A stretch of DNA of 64,000 bases from Oribacterium sp. P6A1. Its GTDB lineage: Bacteria > Bacillota > Clostridia > Lachnospirales > Lachnospiraceae. The stretch spans positions 62,001 to 126,000 of the forward strand of contig NZ_JNKO01000004.1 of NCBI RefSeq assembly GCF_000702885.1, in the 5' to 3' direction. A program made the position numbers and the translations under genes. The notes under the pieces were generated by a model. The model searched no databases. It worked only from the letters and a program-made list of their open reading frames with translations, and was not told the DNA's origin. This document shows, in pieces, positions 36,313 through 44,923 of the stretch (the stretch's first letter is position 1; each line of letters begins with the position of its first letter).

Positions 36313-36628
36313 GGAATTAGTGTCTTATTTTTTAATATAAAACGTTCTTTGTATACAATACTCGGCTATTGTAATGCATTGCCGGCCTTTAATCAAGGAA
36401 TTATGTACTGATAATAATACAATAATATGAAAAATTTATAAAATCTTATTAAATATGAATTAATTAGTAAGGATTTAAGTTATGGACGGTTGACATAATG
36501 ACAAGTTGTCACTATACTCGGACAAGTAAAGTGACAACTTGTCACTAAATCGAAGATGAATTCTGATATATAGTTTTATTCATCGAAGAGGAGGAATGGG
36601 GATTTAATGAAGGCTATGGAGGAAACAG
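36313..36628. other. Divergent intergenic region between ispE and tetR-like gene
   Basis: 316 bases. The ispE side (36313-36480) is AT-rich with no clear motif. The tetR side carries a promoter and twin palindromes, listed separately. GGAGG at 36616-36620 is the ribosome binding site of the TetR gene. Confidence 0.5.
36490..36544 (+). promoter_or_regulatory. TetR-type autoregulated promoter with two TGACAA-S-TTGTCA operators
   Basis: TTGACA (36490-36495), a 17-base spacer and TATACT (36513-36518) form a strong promoter. A 13-bp palindrome TGACAAGTTGTCA (36499-36511) fills the spacer, and TGACAACTTGTCA (36532-36544) lies over the expected transcript start. The two are 33 bases apart, about three helical turns. 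This is the layout expected for self-repression by the TetR protein encoded next. Confidence 0.85.
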
Positions 36629-37261
36629 ATGTCAACTGAAAGGTTTGAAAAGCTTCCTGAAGATAAAAAGAAAAGAATACTTGAAGCTGCGAGAGAGGAG
36701 TTCGCAAGAGTTCCCTTTGAAGAAGCTTCTATAAATCAGATAATAAAAAATGCAGGAATATCAAGAGGAAGTTTTTACACATATTTTGAGGATAAGAATG
36801 ACCTTTTAAAGTATGTTTTCCGGAAAGAAGAGGAAAACAGTAATTCATTTATGCGAGAACTGGTGCTCAAAAATAAAGGGGATTTTTGGAAAGCAACATA
36901 TGAGTGGGTATACAAGGTTGCAGGATATCTGAAAAAGGGATCAATAAACCAAAGCATTAATATCCTGAAAAATTCCGGTGTTATGAAAAGAGTTGTGGAC
37001 TGGGGAGAAAGAGACTGCGACTCAAAAAAACAGATGGAGAATAATCAGATTCAATGGCTTATGGAACATATAGACAGCGATCTTGTGGATATACAGGGAA
37101 GCAGAGAAAGATTTGAAGCCCTCCTTAAAGCAGTACAGATCGTTGCCACCCTCGCGGTTATAAATATCATCATGTTTCCGGAAAGGGATACGGAGATCAT
37201 ACTTAAACAGTTTGAAATGCAGATGAACATAATCAGATTTGGCGCTGACGCGAGAAAATGA
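36629..37261 (+). CDS. TetR family transcriptional regulator of the efflux genes
   Basis: A 210-residue regulator. The helix-turn-helix lies at residues 25-50, ASINQIIKNAGISRGSFYTYF, as in the TetR family. The remaining 160 residues form a ligand-binding domain without recognisable specificity. GGAGG precedes the ATG. The gene has its own strong promoter with twin palindromes and lies 246 bases upstream of an adaptor-pump operon on the same strand, the usual place for a repressor of an RND exporter. Likely inducers are toxic hydrophobic compounds or bile-acid-like molecules, but this is inference. Confidence 0.9.
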   Translation: MSTERFEKLPEDKKKRILEAAREEFARVPFEEASINQIIKNAGISRGSFYTYFEDKNDLLKYVFRKEEENSNSFMRELVLKNKGDFWKATYEWVYKVAGYLKKGSINQSINILKNSGVMKRVVDWGERDCDSKKQMENNQIQWLMEHIDSDLVDIQGSRERFEALLKAVQIVATLAVINIIMFPERDTEIILKQFEMQMNIIRFGADARK

Positions 37262-37388
37262 AAAACCTATAGCCGGATATGTTTAAGACTATCTGAAAAG
37301 CAGCCTCAGCATACGGAATATGGGTATTTATAAGGCGTGATTTTATGTCTGACAGATAATTATTATGTTAATGGTTTTGACGATTTGA

Positions 37389-37410
37389 TATATAGGACAG
37401 CAATTTGTCC
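37389..37410 (+). promoter_or_regulatory. Possible promoter -10 and weaker operator upstream of the RND operon
   Basis: TATATA at 37389-37394 is directly followed by the dyad GGACA-GCAATT-TGTCC (37395-37410). The GACA/TGTC arms resemble the twin TetR operators upstream but with one more central base. Its place just after a -10 box suits repression. Confidence 0.4.
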
Positions 37411-37507
37411 GGTATCTGATTATTTAGAAGACAATAGTTCTCATATAAAGAAGACATTGGTTTTTCGGGTATGGATTTAGTTCTCTAAATCATAGGAGGA
37501 TGAATAT

Positions 37508-38629
37508 ATGAAAAAAGCAGTTTCGATAATTATAGTTGTTGCGGTGATCGGTGCTTTGGGCGCCGCTGTTGCAGCAAGATTGATGAAACCAAAGGAGGAG
37601 ATGCAGGTTAAAGAGCTTCCGGCGGTTACGATTACCAACCTTTCCACAGGAACAATAGAACGTGAAACTTCACTGATGGGAAAGATAGAGCCGTCTGATA
37701 CATATCATGTGATGCCGAAGACCTCCGGGGAAATCATTGAAATATATGTACAGAACGGGGACCGGGTTAAGCAGGGAGATCCGATTGCGAAGATAGATAA
37801 CCAGAAGGCTATAGATTCGGCAAAGGCTGCTTATGATTCAGCCAGCGCTTCCCTTCAGGCAGCTCAGGATCAGGCAAATACTGCGACAGATTCACTCAAT
37901 CGTATGACTCCCCTTTATCAGGCCGGAGATGTGGCACCTCAGACATATACCCAGACCCTGAATTCTGCAAATGCCGCCCAGTCACAGGCTGCGGCAGCGA
38001 GGGCCCAGTTAAATTCCGCAAAGCTTCAGTACGATACCCAGGTTGAATATTCAACCGTGACAGCGCCTGCGGACGGTACTATTCAGAATCAGAATATGAC
38101 AATTAACGGAACGGTTTCGCAGTCATCTGAACTTTGTGTTATCACCGGTTCAGGACAGAGAAAGGTTATATTCAGTGTTACAGAGGATATCCTTAACAAT
38201 CTGTCTCTTGGACAGAAGGTGACTGTTGAAAAAAACAGTTCTAAATATGAAGGAACTATCTCTGATATATCAAGACTTGTTGATTCTTCTACAGGACTTT
38301 TTGCTGTGGAGGCTCAGCTTAAGAATGCAGATGCTCTTGCAGACGGCGTTGCAGCCAAGGTTCAGCTTGTATCCGCAACAGCTAAAGATGTAATAATCAT
38401 ACCGTCAGACTATGTATACTATTCAAGCGGAAATCCTTACGTTTATGTGTATGAGAACGGAACTGCAAGAAGAACCTTCATTACTTTGGGAATCACCGCT
38501 GATTCTGAGTATCAGGTTATAGACGGAATAACCGAAAAAGATAATATCGTGTCAAGCTGGACTGAGGATATCTATGACGGAGCCAGTGTTCGTATCATAG
38601 ACGAAAACGGAAATATAGCAGCTGACTGA
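37508..38629 (+). CDS. RND efflux adaptor (HlyD/MFP family)
   Basis: The periplasmic-adaptor-type partner of an RND pump, 373 residues. An N-terminal membrane anchor (residues 4-25) is followed by a lipoyl half-motif GEIIEIYVQNGDRVKQGDPIA-type sequence (cited in part), an Ala/Gln-rich coiled-coil hairpin (residues 85-165) and the second half AVTAPADGTIQN-like TVTAPADGTIQNQ. The C-terminal part forms the usual beta-barrel. AGGAGG lies 7 bases before the ATG. The pump gene follows after 20 bases. In a monoderm cell the adaptor probably spans only membrane and wall. Confidence 0.92.
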   Translation: MKKAVSIIIVVAVIGALGAAVAARLMKPKEEMQVKELPAVTITNLSTGTIERETSLMGKIEPSDTYHVMPKTSGEIIEIYVQNGDRVKQGDPIAKIDNQKAIDSAKAAYDSASASLQAAQDQANTATDSLNRMTPLYQAGDVAPQTYTQTLNSANAAQSQAAAARAQLNSAKLQYDTQVEYSTVTAPADGTIQNQNMTINGTVSQSSELCVITGSGQRKVIFSVTEDILNNLSLGQKVTVEKNSSKYEGTISDISRLVDSSTGLFAVEAQLKNADALADGVAAKVQLVSATAKDVIIIPSDYVYYSSGNPYVYVYENGTARRTFITLGITADSEYQVIDGITEKDNIVSSWTEDIYDGASVRIIDENGNIAAD

Positions 38630-38649
38630 CATCAGGGAGGAGCTTTAGA

Positions 38650-41600
38650 ATGCATAATATAACCGAATTCGTAATCAGAAGACCGGTTACCACCTTCCTG
38701 GCGGTTATCAGTCTTATATTCTTCGGAATAATGTCCCTTTTTAGTCAGAAGATGGAACTTATGTCCAATATCGATGTTCCTATGATTATCATAACCACAA
38801 CCTACAGCGGAGCATCTCCGGAGGATGTGGATGAGATCATTTCCACACCGATTGAAGAGGGCGTTTCCGTCCTTTCGGATGTAAAAAAGGTTACGTCCAA
38901 ATCTTCTGAAAACTATGGATTTACCATGGTTCAGTACGAGTATGGTACTGATATGGACAAGGCTTATGATGAGCTGAAAAAGAAGATAGATGCTGTAAAG
39001 ACAAAATTCCCGGAGGGCGTAAACGATCCGAATGTCCTTACCATGAACGTCAGTGAACAGCCGTCCCTTAGCCTGTCTATCGAGAACTCAGCGCAGGATA
39101 ATATGTATAACTATGTTGAAAATGATATATCTCCTGAGTTTGAAAGTCTCGGAACTGTTGCCAGCGTATCTCTTTCCGGCGGACAGAAGCAGTATGTAAG
39201 CATTGAGCTTATACCGGAAAAACTGAAGCAGTACGGTCTTAGCATGTCTACGGTGGCTTCAACGGTTGCAGCAGCAGATTTCGCCCTTCCGGCAGGAACT
39301 ACAAATGTAGGAAAACAAAAGCTGTCGGTCAGTACCGGAAATGACTATGATGATGTTAATTCTTTAGGCAACATTCCCATAACAACGGGAAACGGAAACA
39401 CGGTTTATTTAAGTGATATTGCAAAGATAAACCTGAGCCTCAAGGATCAGGAGGCCATAGGACGATACAACGGTCAGGATACCATCATGCTGGATCTTAC
39501 AAAGAAGCAGAGTGAGTCGGCTGTTAATATGTCAAAGCAGGCTAAAAGGCTTATAGAAGAGCTTGAGGCAAGAGATGAAAATCTGAAGATACACATTATC
39601 GATGATGATTCAGACAGCATTATAAACTCTCTGACTTCTGTATTCGAGACCATGATCATGGCTATAGTCATTTCCATGATTATCATCATACTGTTCTTTG
39701 GAGATTTGAAGGCATCTCTTATAGTTGGTACCTCTATCCCTATTTCCATACTTACTGCACTTGTAGCCATGTGGGCTATGGGATATTCACTTAACATGGT
39801 AACCATGTCATCCCTGGTTCTTGGCGTAGGTATGATGGTAGATAACTCCATAGTCGTACTTGAAGCCTGTTTCAGATCCATGGATAAATATTCAACAGCA
39901 GGATTAAAGACAAGACAGACTGCGGCCCTTGATTCAGTAAAGACCGTTGGTGAGTCGGTTCTTGGATCGACCATAACAACCTGTGTAGTTTTCCTTCCTC
40001 TCGGATTTATGAAGGGACTTATGGGACAGTTCTTTGCACCGCTTGGCTTTACCATTGTTTTCTGTATGCTGTCATCCCTTATTTCGGCGATATCCATAGT
40101 TCCGCTATGTTTTGTTGTATATAAACCTTCAGAGAATTCACATGCTCCGGCTCATTCTGCTATTCAAAGAATGCAGGTAGTCTACAGAAGTATAATCGAT
40201 AAACTTCTTAATCACAGAGTTCTTGTTCTAGTGGTCACTATAGGTATGTTTATCGCATCTCTGGGATTTTTGAAATATATCAAGGTAGAGATGATGCCTG
40301 CAACTGACGACGGTAAGATAACCATCACTGCGGAAACGAGGTCTGGTCTTAAAATAGAGGAGATAAATGAAATACTCCTTAAAATTGAGGATGTGGTTTC
40401 GAAGGATCCGGATACAAAGAGCTACAGAGTGTCTTCGGGTGGCTCCAGTATCCAGTCCATGTATTACGGAAGCAGTTCCACTGTTACAGTTGAGCTTATC
40501 AAAAACAGAAGCATGAAGACAAAGGACAAGGCAACGTACTATCGTAAGCTTTTTGACGGTACACCTGATGCGGTTATTTCCGTAAAAGCCAATAACTCCA
40601 TGTCCGGTATGTCAACTGCCAAGGATACCTACGAGGCGATTTTAAATTCATCGAACTACAATAGTCTGAAGGAGGCATCTAAACAGATAGTTGAAGAACT
40701 TCAGACAAGAACTGATGTTACTGCGGTACATTCTTCACTTGAAAATGCCGCACCGCTTATAAAGATTCATGTGGATCCCATAAAGGCGGCTGCAGAGGGA
40801 CTGACACCTTCGGGAGTCGGAAATCAGCTTTATAACATGATTTCCGGTAAGAAAGCCATGACCATGCAGATAGATGGACAGAACACGGATGTTACGGTGG
40901 AATATCCAAAGGATGAGTACGATGACGTAGAGAAGATAAAAGATATCTTTCTTACAACTCCAACAGGGGCCCAGGTACAGCTTAAGGATATAAGTGATGT
41001 GGTATTTGAGGATTCACCGGCATCTATTTCAAGAGTGGATAAGAAGTACAATGTGACTATTTCCGCTGACTACACAACCAGTGCGGATCAGATGTCCAGA
41101 ATGCGCATAAATCAGGAAGTCATTTCAAAGTATCTTACCAATGGCGTTACAATGGGAGTGAATTCATCAGATCAGTCACAGCAGGAAGAGTTTTCATCCT
41201 TCGGAGGAGCTCTTGTTATCGCGGTATTCCTTATATGGGTAGTAATGGCGGCTCAGTTTGAGTCCATGAGATTCTCTTTCATGGTCATGACTACACTTCC
41301 GCTTGCTTTGATAGGATCTTTTGCCCTTTTGTGGCTGTCCGATTCGTCCATTTCCATGGTTTCACTCCTTGGTTTTATGATGCTTATCGGTACAGTTGTT
41401 AATAACGGTATCCTTTATGTAGATACCGTTAATCAGTACAGAATGGCTATGCCCAGAAGACGTGCGCTTATAGAGGCCGGTGCCACAAGACTGAGACCTA
41501 TTCTCATGACAACCCTTACCACAGTTCTTTCCATGATACCTATGGCTATAGGTATAGGTGATAATGGTGAGATGATGAAGGGTCTTGCCATCGTAGACGT

Positions 41601-41856
41601 GGGTGGTCTTACAGCATCTACCATACTGGCACTCCTTGTACTTCCTGTTTACTATACCGTTATGGATAAAAATAAGAAGAATCTGGACAAGGATGTTCCT
41701 GCTCCGGGATATATGGAAGGTAAGAAACCGTCGGAGTACTATCAGAAGAAGGCTGCTGAAGAATGGAAAAGATACGGAGCAGCTGATGATGATCCTACAG
41801 GAGATGATGACTCTCCGGTGGATGATGGAGACTTCACAGATGGTTTTCCGGACTAA
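38650..41856 (+). CDS. RND family efflux pump (AcrB/MMPL-like hydrophobe exporter)
   Basis: A proton-driven exporter of 1068 residues with the twelve-helix, two-large-loop RND layout. The start EFVIRRPVTTFLAVISLIFFG is typical of AcrB-type transporters, as are GASPEDVD-like sequence, the transmembrane-4 acidic residues in LVLGVGMMVDNSIVVLEA, and GTVVNNGILYVD in the second half. The C-terminal tail after residue 1010 is long and acidic (Asp-rich). The two genes form one operon with a terminator at 41940. Substrates cannot be told from sequence. Confidence 0.95.
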   Translation: MHNITEFVIRRPVTTFLAVISLIFFGIMSLFSQKMELMSNIDVPMIIITTTYSGASPEDVDEIISTPIEEGVSVLSDVKKVTSKSSENYGFTMVQYEYGTDMDKAYDELKKKIDAVKTKFPEGVNDPNVLTMNVSEQPSLSLSIENSAQDNMYNYVENDISPEFESLGTVASVSLSGGQKQYVSIELIPEKLKQYGLSMSTVASTVAAADFALPAGTTNVGKQKLSVSTGNDYDDVNSLGNIPITTGNGNTVYLSDIAKINLSLKDQEAIGRYNGQDTIMLDLTKKQSESAVNMSKQAKRLIEELEARDENLKIHIIDDDSDSIINSLTSVFETMIMAIVISMIIIILFFGDLKASLIVGTSIPISILTALVAMWAMGYSLNMVTMSSLVLGVGMMVDNSIVVLEACFRSMDKYSTAGLKTRQTAALDSVKTVGESVLGSTITTCVVFLPLGFMKGLMGQFFAPLGFTIVFCMLSSLISAISIVPLCFVVYKPSENSHAPAHSAIQRMQVVYRSIIDKLLNHRVLVLVVTIGMFIASLGFLKYIKVEMMPATDDGKITITAETRSGLKIEEINEILLKIEDVVSKDPDTKSYRVSSGGSSIQSMYYGSSSTVTVELIKNRSMKTKDKATYYRKLFDGTPDAVISVKANNSMSGMSTAKDTYEAILNSSNYNSLKEASKQIVEELQTRTDVTAVHSSLENAAPLIKIHVDPIKAAAEGLTPSGVGNQLYNMISGKKAMTMQIDGQNTDVTVEYPKDEYDDVEKIKDIFLTTPTGAQVQLKDISDVVFEDSPASISRVDKKYNVTISADYTTSADQMSRMRINQEVISKYLTNGVTMGVNSSDQSQQEEFSSFGGALVIAVFLIWVVMAAQFESMRFSFMVMTTLPLALIGSFALLWLSDSSISMVSLLGFMMLIGTVVNNGILYVDTVNQYRMAMPRRRALIEAGATRLRPILMTTLTTVLSMIPMAIGIGDNGEMMKGLAIVDVGGLTASTILALLVLPVYYTVMDKNKKNLDKDVPAPGYMEGKKPSEYYQKKAAEEWKRYGAADDDPTGDDDSPVDDGDFTDGFPD

Positions 41857-41939
41857 TGATCATAAATATACTACTGACTTTTAACACTTGCTCACCATGT
41901 GTTTTGTATTATTCAATCAGGTAAGCAGTGTTTGAATGA

Positions 41940-41976
41940 GATATCCCGGAAAAACATTTTTCGGGATATCTTTGTT
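41940..41976 (+). terminator. Intrinsic terminator after the RND pump gene
   Basis: GATATCCCG and AAAAA pair with TTTTT and CGGGATATC (one bulged G), followed by TTTGTTTATTT. It implies that the two TolC-like genes have their own transcript or are expressed at a lower level by read-through. Confidence 0.78.
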
Positions 41977-42055
41977 TATTTAACATAGAGTAAACATTTA
42001 TTGACTAAGATGCTTCATGTGAGCCAATAAAACTGTTCTTAACAGGAGGGTTATA

Positions 42056-43240
42056 ATGATATTTAGTGAAAAAAAACTGGCTATAGCCATGGTGGGTGTG
42101 ATGGTTATGGAGTCGTTTGCGGCAGTTGCCGCAGAACGGGCCACAATAGACTATGCTCCGAGACAGACTTCCTATGAAAGAGAAAGAAGTGCTGAGGAGT
42201 GGGCAAAATTAAGGGATGATAACCTTGAATGGGATGAGATCCAGACTCTCGTTCATGAGTATAATCCCACGGTTTCCGCCATATGGATCAATTACAGGGA
42301 TAATAATGATACAGGAACCTATGATCTTGATTATGATGATGTAATAAGTAACATTGAAAGCACATATGATGCTGCCGTAGGAATAAGCGATGCAGGGGAC
42401 GCCGCTGCTGAACTTAAGAGAAAACAGTCTTTGGCAAGTGTGGATACCGTGATACAAAACTCTGACAGGGAGGTAGTGACTCTCGGTTATAAAAAAACAG
42501 AGGTAACTACAGCAGAAGCCATAAAGCAGCAGATAATCGCAATTTATACAGGAGAGCTCACAACTAAGCTTGATGAACTGACAATTCAACAGGACCAGAA
42601 TCTTCTTCAGCAGGCTCAAAGAAAGCTGCAGGTTGGAAGCGGTACTGAACTTGATGTGCTTACAGCGGAAAAAACACTTAAGGATGCTGAAGCTGCTCTT
42701 CAAAAGGATAAAGCGGCTCAGGTAAAGTCGAAGCAGACTGTACTGGTTAATCTTGGGTGGAAATATGATGCAGACCCGGTTATTTGTCAGGTACCGGAAG
42801 TTACGGATGAGATGATCAATGCTATAAATCTTTCGGAAGATATTTCTAAGGCAATGGGAAACAGTTATACTCTTAAAATTGATGAGAGAAAACTTGCCCT
42901 GGCAGAAGCGGATGGAACCGTAAGCAGCACAACTATCACTCTTAGTACTGATAAAAACCAGGTACAGTCGGATATGACTGCAAAGTACAATGCTCTCATT
43001 ACAGCTCAGAATAGCTTCGCAAAGCAGCAGCTTAACGAAATGAGCCTTATGGAAACATATATGAAGGTTCAGAGAGGCTATGCAACCGGAGCATCAAGCC
43101 TTAGGGAATTGGAGACTGCACAGTATGATTATGAATCTGCAGTCATCAATACACAGTTAAAGAAATATGCACTTCAGGGCGCGTATTTTACATATATTTC
43201 CTACAGAGACGGACTTGCGGGAAGCGGTTCCAATGGATAA
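42056..43240 (+). CDS. TolC-like (outer membrane efflux protein family) coiled-coil protein, copy 1
   Basis: A 394-residue exported protein. It has an N-terminal signal sequence ending near AAVAAE, then long heptad-rich helices and two Ala/Gln-rich repeats typical of the TolC family: LQVGSGTELDVLTAEKTLKDA and RGYATGASSLRELETAQYDYESA, the two halves of the alpha-barrel hairpin. It lacks an obvious set of amphipathic beta strands and is short for TolC (about 470 in E. coli). AGGAGGG lies just upstream and partly pairs with CTGTT, which may limit translation. Function with the RND pump next door is likely but untested. Confidence 0.75.
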   Translation: MIFSEKKLAIAMVGVMVMESFAAVAAERATIDYAPRQTSYERERSAEEWAKLRDDNLEWDEIQTLVHEYNPTVSAIWINYRDNNDTGTYDLDYDDVISNIESTYDAAVGISDAGDAAAELKRKQSLASVDTVIQNSDREVVTLGYKKTEVTTAEAIKQQIIAIYTGELTTKLDELTIQQDQNLLQQAQRKLQVGSGTELDVLTAEKTLKDAEAALQKDKAAQVKSKQTVLVNLGWKYDADPVICQVPEVTDEMINAINLSEDISKAMGNSYTLKIDERKLALAEADGTVSSTTITLSTDKNQVQSDMTAKYNALITAQNSFAKQQLNEMSLMETYMKVQRGYATGASSLRELETAQYDYESAVINTQLKKYALQGAYFTYISYRDGLAGSGSNG

Positions 43241-43355
43241 AGGTTTGATGTGTGAAATCATGAGGAAATGAATGCGGACAGAGAAGCAGCCTCATTACAG
43301 GCTGAACAGGTGTGAGAAGCTTTTATTCAAAAAGTGTCATAAAACGGAGTGGAAT

Positions 43356-44645
43356 ATGAAAAAATACAGACTCATGGCAGGTTTCGTGAGTGCGTCAATG
43401 GCTTTGACATTGGCAGCGGGAATCGCATACGGTGAAGAAAAGATGCCGGGTATAAGAACTACCTACAATGTTACAGCTCCGGGTGAACCGGAGCAGAGTC
43501 TTACCGGTGTGGATTCGAATGGAAGACCTAACGGGATGGATGATGCTGCCTGGGCACGGCTTCAGGATGATGTTATAGATTATGATGAAATACAGAATCT
43601 GGTGGAGTACAAAAGCATTATTGCAAAACAGCAGACGGCTGCTGTTGATAACTATGCGGTAAACATGAATCAGATAGTTGATTCCATAAGTGATTCCATA
43701 AGTGATATCAGAGATCAGATATCAGATCTCAAGGAAGCAAAAAATGATGAAACAGACGCAGCGAAAAAGGCAGAGTATGATGCTCAGATAAAAATATTGA
43801 ATAAAATTATAACAAACAGTGATTCGGATGCGTATGAATCAACCCTTAGCGTTCAAAAGTCAAATGCGAAGACTTCTTTGACCCAGCTGGTTTCAAGTAT
43901 TAAGAAGAACATGCATGCCACTAAAGTCTCTGTTACTACCGGAATGTACTCTGCGTTTATAGGATATCAGACCCTGGCAGAGCTGAATAACATGTATCAG
44001 AAACAGGCAGATATGTATCGTGCCATGTATGAAAGAACTTTGAGACAGCAGGCGGTCGGTGCGGCTACAGCAATTGATGTGAAGAATGCAGAGGTAAAGC
44101 TTAAGGATGCAGAACTGAACTTGAGCACAAATGCTGAGTCCATGAGGACCATAAAGGAAAACATGGCACTGGTACTTGGATGGGATCATGCGGCAGTTCA
44201 AAATGTTTCCATAGGTGTGCTTCCCGAGTACGATGCGAATTACATCAATACAAGGGATCTTAATGCTGATATTTCTGAGGCTCAGCTTCACAATGTTGAT
44301 TACGGAAGCGCTCAGTCTATGGCGAAACCTGATATCACCGGATATGGAGAGGTTGATATCAAGAGAAATTCAACGAGACAGAATCTGAATATAACTATGA
44401 CGGAACTCTATAATGGGGCTCTTGAAGCCGGAGCCGAATATGAGTCGGCTATGGCAGGATATATGGTTGCCAAAAGACAAAAAGAAGCTTCGGAAAGAAG
44501 TTTTGCCTCAGGGCTGGTAAGTGCCACCGATTACTATGGGGCTGTAACAAAGTATATAGCTTCCGAGGCACAGGCCAATATTTCAGCAATCAATGCAGTT
44601 GGAGCAGTTTTGAATTATCAGGCGGCATTAAAAGGGTTTGTATAA
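43356..44645 (+). CDS. TolC-like coiled-coil protein, copy 2
   Basis: A 429-residue paralogue of the preceding gene. The signal sequence ends near AGIAYGEE. Both copies carry the same entry motif, W-A-x-L-x-DD followed by DEIQ-x-LV, and both have the two-fold helical repeat, here QQAVGAATAIDVKNAEVKLKDA and FASGLVSATDYYGAVTKY. The ATG at 43356 is chosen because GGAG lies 6 bases upstream and a clear signal peptide then follows directly; the frame is open from 43272 but without these signs. A terminator follows. Two adjacent copies could build a mixed channel. Confidence 0.75.
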   Translation: MKKYRLMAGFVSASMALTLAAGIAYGEEKMPGIRTTYNVTAPGEPEQSLTGVDSNGRPNGMDDAAWARLQDDVIDYDEIQNLVEYKSIIAKQQTAAVDNYAVNMNQIVDSISDSISDIRDQISDLKEAKNDETDAAKKAEYDAQIKILNKIITNSDSDAYESTLSVQKSNAKTSLTQLVSSIKKNMHATKVSVTTGMYSAFIGYQTLAELNNMYQKQADMYRAMYERTLRQQAVGAATAIDVKNAEVKLKDAELNLSTNAESMRTIKENMALVLGWDHAAVQNVSIGVLPEYDANYINTRDLNADISEAQLHNVDYGSAQSMAKPDITGYGEVDIKRNSTRQNLNITMTELYNGALEAGAEYESAMAGYMVAKRQKEASERSFASGLVSATDYYGAVTKYIASEAQANISAINAVGAVLNYQAALKGFV

Positions 44646-44654
44646 ATAATAAAT

Positions 44655-44691
44655 AAAAGAGGATGATTCAGAAACGGGATCATCCTCTTTT
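44655..44691 (+). terminator. Intrinsic terminator after the TolC-like genes
   Basis: AAAAGAGGATGAT pairs with ATCATCCTCTTTT around an 11-base loop. The arms themselves give A and T tracts on either side, so it can work on both strands. Confidence 0.85.
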
Positions 44692-44700
44692 GTTCGCGAT

Positions 44701-44787
44701 AAGGCCGTCACGCGTGCGTTGTGCTTTTGTACAAGCACATGTGACAGCCAACGCGGAATCGAGTAGGGGCACCCTGCTCGATTTTTT
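44701..44787 (+). ncRNA. Candidate structured RNA with possible pseudoknot, ending in a terminator
   Basis: GTCAC (44707-44711) can pair with GTGAC (44741-44745), and GCGTT (44716-44720) with AACGC (44750-44754); these two helices cross, as in a pseudoknot. A GTGCTT/AAGCAC hairpin (44721-44738) sits between them. A strong terminator, ATCGAGTAGGG with CCCTGCTCGAT and six T residues, closes the unit at 44758-44787. It lies between two other transcription units and encodes no credible protein. It could be a small RNA, a repeat element or simply a double terminator. Confidence 0.4.
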
Positions 44788-44855
44788 GCATGACTTAGTC
44801 TTGGTATGGTCGTTTTTTAGAGTATATTATTGGGCTTTAGCCTGTGGTATACTCC

Positions 44856-44910
44856 TTGACAGCAGAGTAAATAAAGCTTAAAATACAAAATATCACAAAA
44901 CATATGTTTT
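44856..44910 (+). promoter_or_regulatory. recA promoter with LexA-box-like palindrome
   Basis: TTGACA (44856-44861), a 17-base spacer and TAAAAT (44879-44884) form a strong promoter. The 14-bp perfect palindrome AAAACATATGTTTT (44897-44910) lies between it and GGAGG (44913-44917). Its core AAC-ATAT-GTT equals that of the Gram-positive SOS box (GAACATATGTTC), with the outer G and C changed to A and T in both halves. Confidence 0.65.
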
Positions 44911-44923
44911 ACGGAGGACAGAC

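Noticed and set aside
39474-40097. Long minus-strand frame of 207 codons
   Set aside because: Antisense of the RND pump gene, whose membrane helices produce hydrophobic shadows.
44663-44881. Open frame of 72 codons between the TolC-like genes and recA
   Set aside because: It crosses two terminator hairpins and has no ribosome binding site or familiar motif.
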